Part shown: in pieces, positions 1 to 7,341 of the stretch
Layout: every line of letters starts with the position of its first letter
Position numbering within the stretch: position 1 is the stretch's first letter
Origin: an uncultured Ignisphaera sp.
GTDB lineage: Archaea; Thermoproteota; Thermoprotei_A; Sulfolobales; Ignisphaeraceae
Assembly (NCBI GenBank): GCA_938074605.1
Contig: CALJEI010000004.1
Location: 101,949-165,948 of the forward strand
Length of the DNA stretch: 64,000 bases
Direction: 5' to 3'
Made by a program: the position numbers and the translations under genes
Notes under the pieces: generated by a model
Told to the model about the DNA's origin: nothing
Databases searched by the model: none
The model's input: only the letters and a program-made list of their open reading frames with translations

Positions 1-1703
1 CTATCAATGAGTTTGGATAGAATATCTATATCACATAGTACGCCCTTTGGCGGTTCTACAAACTTCTTGAGTCTAAGTGGAACATCATCTAATCTGTATA
101 CAGTTCCCTCACACTCTACACCAGTAACAGCAGATGGTATAAGGACATCTGCAACACTTGCGCTTAATGACCAGAAGGGATCTACTACTATCTTGGGAAT
201 CCTCATTAGATTTTCAACTGCTTTTTGTGGAAAGTGAGCTACAGGATCACTAGCAATTATTAGTGCAGCATCAACATCGCCATTTACAAGTAGGTCTATG
301 GTTGTTGTTACTCCTGGGATCATCTTTGGGAATCCTCTTGAGAAGTCTACACCATATGGATAACCTGTTAGCCACAGCATTGCATGATTAGAACCTGTAA
401 CATTATAGTGTCCACGCATTGGTAGAAGTGCCCACTTACTCCATTCGTTGAGTTCCTGTACAAGTTTTATAACTTCTTCAAGATTCTTGTATTTTGCACC
501 TCCTTGTGTTAACCCCATACCAAAGAATATAACGCCGAATTTAGCTGTTCTCATAATCTCTATAAGCTCATAAATCTTTTCCCTTGGAACACCAGCCACA
601 CTGGGAACCTCTATGTCGTAGTCTCTCAAAGCCATTCTTAAAACTGTAAATAACTCATAGTCCTTACCAGGCTCTATCTGTATAAAGATATCAGCAAGTT
701 TAGCTGTATCAGTCCTCCTTATATCTATCACGATAATCTTTCTTTCTTTACGTCCTTTAACAAACCTCCCTTCCGGTAAAATAATACGTCTAATATGATT
801 AATATGTGCATTCATCGGATTACAGCCCCAAAACACAATGGTGTCTGCTAGATTCATTGCCATACCCAATGTAATTCTAACTGAACCCACCTCCTGGACG
901 GCTAAAACAGTTGGGCCATGACATAATGTTGTAGTATTATCAACAACACCTCGTGTAATTTCAGCAAGCTCTACTGCAAGCTCTGTTACCTCCACACAAG
1001 TACTAGATAGACCGTATATTAGAGGGTATTTAGCATTTGCTAGAATTTCTGCTGCTTTATCTAAGGCATATTCAAGGTCAACTTCCATAAAATCCCCATT
1101 ACTTTCCTGCCTAATCATGGGGGTTAGAACCCTGTGTCTATAGTAGTTCATAAACTTTGCGTGCCCTATTGGACAAGCATTTAGAACTCTAGATGTTTTT
1201 TCACCATCTAGCTCTATAGTAAGAAAGTCACATACTTCACCGCAGAATGGACACGGAACATCATATACCACCCTTTTAATACCTACCGATAATGGCCTTT
1301 CGGCAGGCTTATAATGGATTTTGTTAACTCCAAAGAATCTAAGTATAGCATCAAGCGGTGTTGCATCTTCAGATGTCGCCTCTACATATACATCAATATT
1401 TTTTAGTGTTGGCATGCCAGTCCCTTCAGTTATTGGTAATGTTAATAAATTTGCCCAGGGGCCCATTGGTATAAAGACTGTACCTGGAGGAATATCATTA
1501 TTTGGCTTTACATTCACTACTATACTTCCATATACACTAGTGATCTTCACATTATCCTTTATACCTATTATCTCAATATCCTTGGGGTTCATTTCGGCTA
1601 CTGCTACAGCCCTTCTATAGATGTCACTAAATTTTCCCCCAGACTCCATTGAGCGTCCTTGCTCTATTGTACGGCCTGTTACTAGCTTTAGTGTTAATGG
1701 CAT
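1..1703 (-). CDS. fwdDB: Formylmethanofuran dehydrogenase, fused subunits D and B (FwdDB), 3' end cut by window edge
   Basis: One uninterrupted frame of 567 codons runs from an ATG at 1703 off the left edge. Residues 1 to about 125 match FwdD, the small molybdopterin-dinucleotide-binding subunit (VTGRTIEQG near the start, IPMGPWANLL near 79-88). From about residue 140 it continues without a stop into FwdB, the catalytic subunit: a [4Fe-4S] motif with Cys151, Cys154, Cys158 and Cys177, then the conserved TLCHGP stretch with the metal-ligand Cys261 encoded by TGT. The enzyme reduces CO2 and methanofuran to formylmethanofuran with a tungsten or molybdenum cofactor. In the methanogens I know, fwdD and fwdB are separate genes. 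It lies 15 bp after mtd in an mch-mtd-fwdDB operon. FwdA, FwdC and Ftr are not in view. The last residues seen (YRLDDVPLR region) belong close to the FwdB C-terminus. Confidence 0.92.
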   Translation of the reverse strand, partial: MPLTLKLVTGRTIEQGRSMESGGKFSDIYRRAVAVAEMNPKDIEIIGIKDNVKITSVYGSIVVNVKPNNDIPPGTVFIPMGPWANLLTLPITEGTGMPTLKNIDVYVEATSEDATPLDAILRFFGVNKIHYKPAERPLSVGIKRVVYDVPCPFCGEVCDFLTIELDGEKTSRVLNACPIGHAKFMNYYRHRVLTPMIRQESNGDFMEVDLEYALDKAAEILANAKYPLIYGLSSTCVEVTELAVELAEITRGVVDNTTTLCHGPTVLAVQEVGSVRITLGMAMNLADTIVFWGCNPMNAHINHIRRIILPEGRFVKGRKERKIIVIDIRRTDTAKLADIFIQIEPGKDYELFTVLRMALRDYDIEVPSVAGVPREKIYELIEIMRTAKFGVIFFGMGLTQGGAKYKNLEEVIKLVQELNEWSKWALLPMRGHYNVTGSNHAMLWLTGYPYGVDFSRGFPKMIPGVTTTIDLLVNGDVDAALIIASDPVAHFPQKAVENLMRIPKIVVDPFWSLSASVADVLIPSAVTGVECEGTVYRLDDVPLRLKKFVEPPKGVLCDIDILSKLID

Positions 1704-1718
1704 TACTATGCCCGTATT

Positions 1719-2585
1719 CTACTCCTTTTTAACAGGCTTTTCAACTAACTTCTCCTTAAATAGAATTTCACCCTTTGTACTATGCGGCATTCTTACAACG
1801 GTATCGCCATATTTTTCAATCTCCCTAGCTTCATCTGCTAATAGTGCAGCATATCTCATCATTTCATGGGCTGCTGCTACTATTGGGATATATCTCTCAG
1901 CTTCCTTAACCTTAAAGCATCCCTCAGTAGTTAGATCAGCGACATGTCTAGCGATTTCATATGCAGCCATAGCCTTGACCTTTGCATACTGATTTCTAAA
2001 TTCAGCATACCTTATGGCAGTCTCTTTATCAACAATGATTCTAGGTAACTGAATGTTTGTGACATCCTTCTTAATCTGGTCGATTACATTGTCGATTTCT
2101 GTTTGAAGGAGTCTATAAACACCTGTTGTAGATAGAACGCGTATTATGTCACTATTGAAGAGGGCCATTTCAACAGAGTCTAGGAATTCTCTTCTTGCAC
2201 CAATCATTGAATCAGCTAAGACTATTATGTAGCCGAATCCTTTAGCCTCAAGATCCTTTACAATCTTTGTTGTTGGTGCGTCAGATATTACAATGACATG
2301 CTTACCCTTTTCCCTGAGACTCTCTCTAGCCTTTGTGGGTCCAGGGGTAGTTGCATTAGGGCTTATAACTATATATAGATTACAATCCTCTTTAAGGCTT
2401 TTCTCAGCAAGCTCTAAGCCGTATTTCTCATCATACATTTTAGAACCCGTTGTAAAAGTCCTAATCTCAATATCCATTCTATCAGCTCTTTCATCAAGGA
2501 TGAACTCTAATAGTGGTGCTGAACCAATACAGCCAAGCTTAAGAACGCAGATCTTCACAATCTTGGTCACTTCAGATTGTGACAT
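1719..2585 (-). CDS. mtd: F420-dependent methylene-tetrahydromethanopterin dehydrogenase (Mtd)
   Basis: This 288-residue protein is recognised over its full length as Mtd. It interconverts methenyl- and methylene-H4MPT with F420/F420H2 in the cytoplasm. The N-terminus carries the family's VKICVLKLGCIGSAPLLE stretch, followed by the SPNATTPGP region near residues 75-83. The ATG start has a purine-rich GGGAAAG just upstream. It sits between mch (50 bp upstream) and the fwdDB fusion (15 bp downstream) on the same strand, so the three methyl-branch steps are probably co-transcribed. The C-terminus ends in a lysine-rich tail. It needs F420, in keeping with the cof genes nearby. Confidence 0.95.
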   Translation of the reverse strand: MSQSEVTKIVKICVLKLGCIGSAPLLEFILDERADRMDIEIRTFTTGSKMYDEKYGLELAEKSLKEDCNLYIVISPNATTPGPTKARESLREKGKHVIVISDAPTTKIVKDLEAKGFGYIIVLADSMIGARREFLDSVEMALFNSDIIRVLSTTGVYRLLQTEIDNVIDQIKKDVTNIQLPRIIVDKETAIRYAEFRNQYAKVKAMAAYEIARHVADLTTEGCFKVKEAERYIPIVAAAHEMMRYAALLADEAREIEKYGDTVVRMPHSTKGEILFKEKLVEKPVKKE

Positions 2586-2635
2586 ATGCTTTCCCTATTG
2601 GAAATATTCTGTATAAAAATATTTAAAAATTTTTA

Positions 2636-3568
2636 CTATATTTGCAAATTAATATTTTTAACTACTTCAAGAGCCTCCCGTAAATATAGGTGATACGGTC
2701 CAAGCTTGCCGCCATAATTACCTGCATCAATTTTTACTATACCTGGCACTGTTGAAGCAGCCCATATTGCTACACCCAGTGCAAATAATACATCCTCTTT
2801 TTTTAATCCATTTATTACAATTTCATATACTGAATTGACCTCTTGAGGTAACTTAGAATCTTTAATAACATCTTTTAGTGTGGGACAATATAGATGATTT
2901 GTTGTTGCTCGAAGCTTTGGATACTTTAATGAACCAACTTTAGAGCCAGATCTCACTATACCGCCTGGAAATGGTGTTATAACTCTTCTAGCATATTTCT
3001 TTATAGCTTTAACAGCTCTTTCAGCGGCTAATAGTCCAGCCTCACTATTTCTAGCAAGAATAAGTATGTTCCCTCCAGCGACACCTTTGATAGCCCCAAA
3101 TGATTCCTCAATTATAAACTCGCCCTCCATCACCGGAATCCTCCACACCTTCCTACCATATAGATTATCCTCTTTTTCAAAACCATCTCCAAATTTTGCA
3201 AGTGCAGCTCCTATACCCATTCGTCTTTTAGCCCATGGCAAACCGTCGAAGGCTGCTGTGGTAGGGCATGTAAGTATAGTCTGGCCAACCCTTGAGATTG
3301 TAATCATTTTAAGATTTGCAGGATCAGTATGATAAAATTGAATGGCTATACCAATCCTTTTATCTGGTGTTAATCTAGGTGACAAGAAGCATTCAATACC
3401 AGTTTCACCAGGGCTGGCAATAACAGAGGTACCAAAACCTGTTGCAATTCTTCCAGCTATTGCTGCCCATTTCCGATTCTTAGCTGTTACGATAATTCTT
3501 GTAGCATACATAGGGAAAGCTTCGGCAAATGTATCTTCAATTAAAACGTTACCAATATTGAAACCCAT
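2636..3568 (-). CDS. mch: Methenyl-tetrahydromethanopterin cyclohydrolase (Mch)
   Basis: This 310-residue protein matches Mch along its whole length. It catalyses formyl-H4MPT to methenyl-H4MPT plus water, the step before Mtd. Visible family features are the IECFLSP stretch near residue 58, the TCPTTAAFDGLPWAKRR region near residues 98-115, and the GGIVRSGSKVGS segment in the C-terminal third. It is the first gene of the mch-mtd-fwdDB operon. The ATG is preceded by GGGATGAA at normal distance, and a TATA-like element lies about 35 bp upstream of the start. Length and motifs look complete, with no sign of damage. Confidence 0.95.
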   Translation of the reverse strand: MGFNIGNVLIEDTFAEAFPMYATRIIVTAKNRKWAAIAGRIATGFGTSVIASPGETGIECFLSPRLTPDKRIGIAIQFYHTDPANLKMITISRVGQTILTCPTTAAFDGLPWAKRRMGIGAALAKFGDGFEKEDNLYGRKVWRIPVMEGEFIIEESFGAIKGVAGGNILILARNSEAGLLAAERAVKAIKKYARRVITPFPGGIVRSGSKVGSLKYPKLRATTNHLYCPTLKDVIKDSKLPQEVNSVYEIVINGLKKEDVLFALGVAIWAASTVPGIVKIDAGNYGGKLGPYHLYLREALEVVKNINLQI

Positions 3569-3599
3569 GTTTCATCCCATTTAAAATACAGATCATCAC

Positions 3600-3613
3600 T
3601 ACTTATAAACTTT
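3600..3613. promoter_or_regulatory. Shared TATA-like element between mch and cofE
   Basis: The stretch CTTATAAACTTTT lies in the 83-bp gap between the divergent mch and cofE starts, about 35-45 bp from each. It reads as a TATA box in either direction (AAAAGTTTATAAG on the other strand). No other TATA-like run suits either gene better, so one near-symmetric box may serve both. This is inference from spacing and base composition. Confidence 0.45.
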
Positions 3614-3651
3614 TGGCCTATACACTTGGGAATTATTGAGAGGAGTTGTAG

Positions 3652-4410
3652 ATGAGGAGAATAGAAATTTATGGACTTAGAATAGACAGAGAAGTGCTGC
3701 CTAGAGAGGATATAGTTGAAACGCTAATTATGGCTGCAGAAAACAATGGTGTTAAGATATTAGAAGGCGATATAATTGTTGTGTGTAGTAAGGTTGTCGC
3801 TAAGTCAGAAGGACGTATTATTTCTCTAGATAGTGTAAAACCATCGGAAGAAGCTATAAGAATTGCCAGTATTAGTAATAAGGATCCCAGGCTAGTTGAA
3901 TTAATATTGAGAGAGTCAAGTGAGATTTTAAAGGTAGAGAGAAATAACATTATAGTACTTACAAAACATGGTATTGTAGGAGCAAATGCAGGGATAGACC
4001 AATCAAATACTGGAGGCGCTGGAAGAGTTATTTTATTGCCAGTAGATCCAGATGCTTCAGCTAATAAGATTCGAAGACGCATTAAAGAGAAACTGGGTAT
4101 CGATGTAGCGGTAATAGTGTCTGATACATATGGTAGGCCATTTAGGGAGGGGCAAATAAATCTTGCAATAGGCTTTGCAGGGATATGTCCATATAGGGAC
4201 TATAGGGGTCAGAGTGATAGAGATGGCTATATACTTAGAATTAAAAATATTGCAATTGTTGATGAAATAGCAGCTGCAGCAGAACTTGTTATGGGGCAAG
4301 CAACAGAGAATACACCATTTGCAATAGTTAGGGGGGTTGAATATAGTCGGTGTGAGGATGCTAGCTTCAAAGATATTGTGATGCCTAAAGAACGATGGTT
4401 GTTCAAATGA
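3652..4410 (+). CDS. cofE: Coenzyme F420:L-glutamate ligase (CofE)
   Basis: This 252-residue protein belongs to the CofE family, which adds gamma-linked glutamates to F420-0 with GTP. Conserved blocks are GDIIVVCSKVVAKSEGR (39-55), NAGIDQSN (112-119) and VSDTYGRPFREGQ (156-168), which together form the nucleotide and substrate site. Length is typical for the stand-alone archaeal enzyme, without the FMN-reductase extension of bacterial FbiB. The ATG has a strong GAGAGGAG site 7 bp upstream. It faces away from mch and is followed about 100 bp later by an F420-binding FrhB-like protein. CofC and CofD are encoded at 13-14.6 kb. Confidence 0.94.
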   Translation: MRRIEIYGLRIDREVLPREDIVETLIMAAENNGVKILEGDIIVVCSKVVAKSEGRIISLDSVKPSEEAIRIASISNKDPRLVELILRESSEILKVERNNIIVLTKHGIVGANAGIDQSNTGGAGRVILLPVDPDASANKIRRRIKEKLGIDVAVIVSDTYGRPFREGQINLAIGFAGICPYRDYRGQSDRDGYILRIKNIAIVDEIAAAAELVMGQATENTPFAIVRGVEYSRCEDASFKDIVMPKERWLFK

Positions 4411-4510
4411 TGGTACAGAATTGAATTATAGTCAACGAGTTTAACTTACGGTATTCAAATACTAAAAGTTTAAATTTTATTATCCATCATAGGAATCTAC
4501 GTGAGTAGCT

Positions 4511-5653
4511 TTGAGTACAAAGGTAGTTAACGTACAGATAAATATAGATGCAGGATTCTGTTCTTTTTGTGGTGCATGTATAGCTGTCTGTCCAACACAT
4601 GTAGGTTCAAAGAATCTTGATTATATTCCAGAAAAGTCAGCTGATAAACCAATTGTTAAGGATTCTCAAAAATGTGAAAAATGTCGACATACATTATGTA
4701 TGCAAATTTGTCCACAGCTAAATATTCCAGCTAAACTATTTAACACAAGTAGCTATATCTATCAGGAAGCATACTATTCAAGGTCTAAGATGCAGGAGGC
4801 ATTAAGTAGGGCACAGGATGGGGGAACAGCTACAACACTCCTTCTAACGGCTCTAAAAGCAAGATTTGTAGACTATGTGATTATCCTTAAGAAAGACGAG
4901 GAATGGTACCCCAGGCCTATGGTTACACAAAGTGAAGCTGATATCATAGACGCTGCTAGTTCAAAATACGTTTTTTCTCCAATACTTGCTACACTATATG
5001 ACATTATAGATAAAATTGATGTTGGTAGAATAGCAGTAGTTGGTATTCCATGTCAGTTAAGAGCTCTTGAAAATATCAGTCAACTTGAATTTAAACATAA
5101 TAACATCATAGCATTTAAGATCGGCCTCTTCTGTATGCATGGCTTTTCAAGGGATAGAATGGAATCGATATTAAAGGAGCTTAATATAACATTTCAAGAC
5201 GTGGTGAAAATGAATATAAAGAAAGGAAAGCTATGGTTTACATTAAAAGATGGAAGAATATTAGATTATCCATTAAAGAAGGCCGAAAAAGTACTAAGAC
5301 CAGCATGCAGACAATGCCCAGAACTTTTTTCACCATATGCAAATGTAAATATAGGATCTATAGCAGCAGAAGAAAATTGGAACAGCTTACTGATAATGGA
5401 TTCTAGGGGGAAGGAGCTAGTTGAAAAGGCCATTGATATGGGCCTCCTTGAGGTCAAGCCTATGGATAGCAGTGGCATTGAAACTATAAATAAGTATGTG
5501 AATAAAAAGGTTGGAGATGCATTAAAGTATAGAGAACAATATACCAAGGAGTTTCAAAACATTCTACTTATAACTCCTACAAAAAGGGGTAGAAAGCTAA
5601 GCGACATTCTAGAATATAGATCCAGAAGAAGTATTTATCTCTCACCACTATAA
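4511..5653 (+). CDS. F420-reducing hydrogenase/dehydrogenase beta subunit (FrhB family)
   Basis: This 380-residue protein combines an N-terminal ferredoxin-like segment with an FrhB domain that binds FAD, Fe-S and F420. Cys17/20/23/27 and Cys55/58/63/67 are two cluster motifs. The family stretches GIPCQLRALENI and KIGLFCMHGF follow, and near residues 258-275 the ACRQCPELFSPYANVNIGS segment typical of FrhB. It should move electrons between F420H2 and a partner. No hydrogenase alpha or gamma subunit adjoins it; instead a four-cluster ferredoxin starts 13 bp downstream. That makes a ferredoxin:F420 oxidoreductase a reasonable inference. The start is TTG with GTGAG just upstream; an overlapping GTG at 4501 is in another frame. 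Confidence 0.85.
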   Translation: MSTKVVNVQINIDAGFCSFCGACIAVCPTHVGSKNLDYIPEKSADKPIVKDSQKCEKCRHTLCMQICPQLNIPAKLFNTSSYIYQEAYYSRSKMQEALSRAQDGGTATTLLLTALKARFVDYVIILKKDEEWYPRPMVTQSEADIIDAASSKYVFSPILATLYDIIDKIDVGRIAVVGIPCQLRALENISQLEFKHNNIIAFKIGLFCMHGFSRDRMESILKELNITFQDVVKMNIKKGKLWFTLKDGRILDYPLKKAEKVLRPACRQCPELFSPYANVNIGSIAAEENWNSLLIMDSRGKELVEKAIDMGLLEVKPMDSSGIETINKYVNKKVGDALKYREQYTKEFQNILLITPTKRGRKLSDILEYRSRRSIYLSPL

Positions 5654-5665
5654 AGGTGAGACTCA

Positions 5666-6133
5666 ATGGTAAGAAAAATATTTATAGATATAGCAAAATG
5701 TATTGGCTGCCATGCCTGTGAAATAGCCTGTGAAGAAGTTCATGGGAAATCGTATATTACTGTCTATGAGGTTACAGATTTCCTTACAATACCATTAAAG
5801 TGTATGCACTGTGAAAAAGCACCGTGCGTTAGAGTTTGTCCAACTAGAGCTATGAGAAAAGCTGACGGTATTGTTATTGTCGATGATGCGAGATGTATCG
5901 GCTGTACATCCTGTATAACAGTATGCCCATTTGGGGCACTAGAGCTTAACTCTAGAGGAACTGTAGAGAAGTGTGATCAGTGTAAAAATCGTACAGTAAA
6001 GGGTTTGCTACCAGCTTGTGTAGCAGCCTGCCCCACAGAGGCATTAGTATTTATGGAGGAAGAGGAGTTCACTAAATTAAGAAGGTTAAATGTAGTAAGA
6101 GAGCTCAGTGAAAAACTACTGGCATACTGGTGA
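5666..6133 (+). CDS. Four-cluster [4Fe-4S] ferredoxin (HycB/CooF type)
   Basis: This 155-residue iron-sulfur protein has the four cysteine groups of the HycB/CooF/DmsB class: CIGCHACEIAC at 12-22, CMHCEKAPCVRVCP near 47-60, CIGCTSCITVCP in the middle, and a final CDQCKNR paired with a late CVAACP. Such proteins wire electrons between a redox enzyme and its partner. It lies 13 bp after the FrhB-like gene, with GGTGAG before the ATG, so the two are likely co-transcribed and work together. A related ferredoxin is encoded at the end of the hydrogenase operon (33731-34240). It has no Tat signal, so it is cytoplasmic. Confidence 0.85.
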   Translation: MVRKIFIDIAKCIGCHACEIACEEVHGKSYITVYEVTDFLTIPLKCMHCEKAPCVRVCPTRAMRKADGIVIVDDARCIGCTSCITVCPFGALELNSRGTVEKCDQCKNRTVKGLLPACVAACPTEALVFMEEEEFTKLRRLNVVRELSEKLLAYW

Positions 6134-6424
6134 GGGTAGACATGGAGTATTTTTGCTACTGTTTTAGTTTTCATAAAGATTTATATGGGTTGATGTGATA
6201 GGAAAAGTATTTCTCTGCTAATATACTGCATAAAAGCCGTCCACGGGAGATTATAAGCCTGTTGAAACTTTTAAAGATGAAGGCTCCTCCCAAAAGCTTT
6301 ATAATGTGAGGTATTTGTGTGCTTTGAATGTCTCTACTGCTGATGTAAATCCATGACCAATGTAGAGAAAAGGAAATAGGGTGATGAACTCAACTTAGTG
6401 TAGATCGATATGAGAGCTGAACCC
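6134..6424. other. Intergenic region with a possible hairpin
   Basis: This gap lies between two convergent genes and contains no credible coding frame. At 6245-6291 the plus strand can form GGGAG/CTCCC pairs enclosing AGCCT/AGGCT pairs, with a six-base bulge on one side and a 20-base loop. A RTGATGA-like word at 6381 and CTGA at 6417 resemble C and D boxes, but the spacing does not fit a complete C/D RNA. It may just hold termination signals for the flanking genes. Confidence 0.35.
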
Positions 6425-7177
6425 CTAGCTACTATATAGCTTACTCCAATGTCTTTCAATTTCTGTCTTTAGAGCATGGATGGCCTCTTTAGAGATCCTT
6501 CCGAGTCTAACACCACCACTACAAGCGGCAGTCCTAACACCAATAACATCGAAACCTAAATCTACACATGTAGGAATGTGTTTAGCCTTTAGGCCACCTG
6601 CAATGGCTGCATATAAGCCGTTCTTATGGGCGTTAGTCACAAATTCATTTAGGTACTGAAGTGGAATATAGTCGAAAGTTGATTTACCATTCTTGATACG
6701 CGTATCGATCATGACCCCCCAAACTCTAGTAGTCTTAGCAACCTCAATAATCTCTAGGGGCTCCAGTGCACCTATATTTTTCCAGTCAGCATAACTAACT
6801 AAAACAACATTAGTTCTATTGTTGCAATATGTGATTGTCTTTTTGATTTGTGAAACAGTATAGAGTGCTTTATTGTAGTCATTCATCTCTATACCTATTT
6901 TAATGTAGTTAACATTTAGTGAGGAAAGTGTGTATGCTATATAGCTAAAACTATGATTGTAATCTTTAATATCACCTATTGCTATGCTTATCTCCTTAGA
7001 CCTCTTATTAATAATATTTACGATACTGAAGACTACGTCTAGCTGTGGAAGTCCCAAAGAACCTATAGAGGGATCTTTAACATCAACTATATCAGCATCC
7101 CCCTCTATAACCTCTGGCACCTCATCTACAGTCCATATACTGACAAGAAGTTTCGGTCTTGACTTTAATTTCGCCAT
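6425..7177 (-). CDS. mfnB: (5-formylfuran-3-yl)methyl phosphate synthase (MfnB)
   Basis: This protein of about 250 residues matches MfnB, a TIM-barrel enzyme that condenses two glyceraldehyde-3-phosphate molecules to make the furan ring of methanofuran. The N-terminal LLVSIWTVDEVPEVIEGDAD and VDVKDPSIGSLG stretches carry the family signature and the likely Schiff-base lysine. A second lysine follows in YIKIGIE. The C-terminal AAIAGGLK and GVRTAACSGG segments look like the phosphate site. Two in-frame ATGs exist at 7183 and 7177; GGAGGG is better spaced for 7177. MfnE and MfnF are encoded at 14.6-16.4 kb, which supports a complete methanofuran route. Confidence 0.92.
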   Translation of the reverse strand: MAKLKSRPKLLVSIWTVDEVPEVIEGDADIVDVKDPSIGSLGLPQLDVVFSIVNIINKRSKEISIAIGDIKDYNHSFSYIAYTLSSLNVNYIKIGIEMNDYNKALYTVSQIKKTITYCNNRTNVVLVSYADWKNIGALEPLEIIEVAKTTRVWGVMIDTRIKNGKSTFDYIPLQYLNEFVTNAHKNGLYAAIAGGLKAKHIPTCVDLGFDVIGVRTAACSGGVRLGRISKEAIHALKTEIERHWSKLYSS

Positions 7178-7325
7178 AGGCATAACCCTCCATCTTATAA
7201 GTGGTATTGAAAAATATTTACAGTACTAGTACATCATTTTTAGCAGTTTAAACGTTTTTAAAGCTTAAATACATAATATTATTTAAGGCGTAGTAATCAG
7301 TATTGTGGTAGCTAGAAAATGTAGC

Positions 7326-7337
7326 AAAGGAGGTGAT
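7326..7337 (+). promoter_or_regulatory. Near-perfect Shine-Dalgarno site that sets the acetyl-CoA synthetase start
   Basis: The sequence AAAGGAGGTGAT is fully complementary to the archaeal 16S 3' end. It overlaps an in-frame GTG at 7333, which therefore cannot be the start, and lies about 4 bp before a TTG at 7342. It is the strongest ribosome binding site I saw in the window. Confidence 0.75.
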
Positions 7338-7341
7338 AGCA

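Noticed and set aside
901..960. Selenocysteine at the FwdB active site
   Set aside because: The metal-ligand codon is TGT (Cys261), not TGA, and no in-frame TGA occurs in the visible part of the gene.
6381..6420. Possible C/D box RNA (GTGATGA followed by CTGA)
   Set aside because: The span is only 40 nt, no D' and C' boxes lie at proper spacing, and the guide before the D box would be too short.
7333..7341. GTG at 7333 as start of the acetyl-CoA synthetase
   Set aside because: It lies inside the AAAGGAGGTGAT ribosome binding site, which is correctly placed for TTG at 7342.
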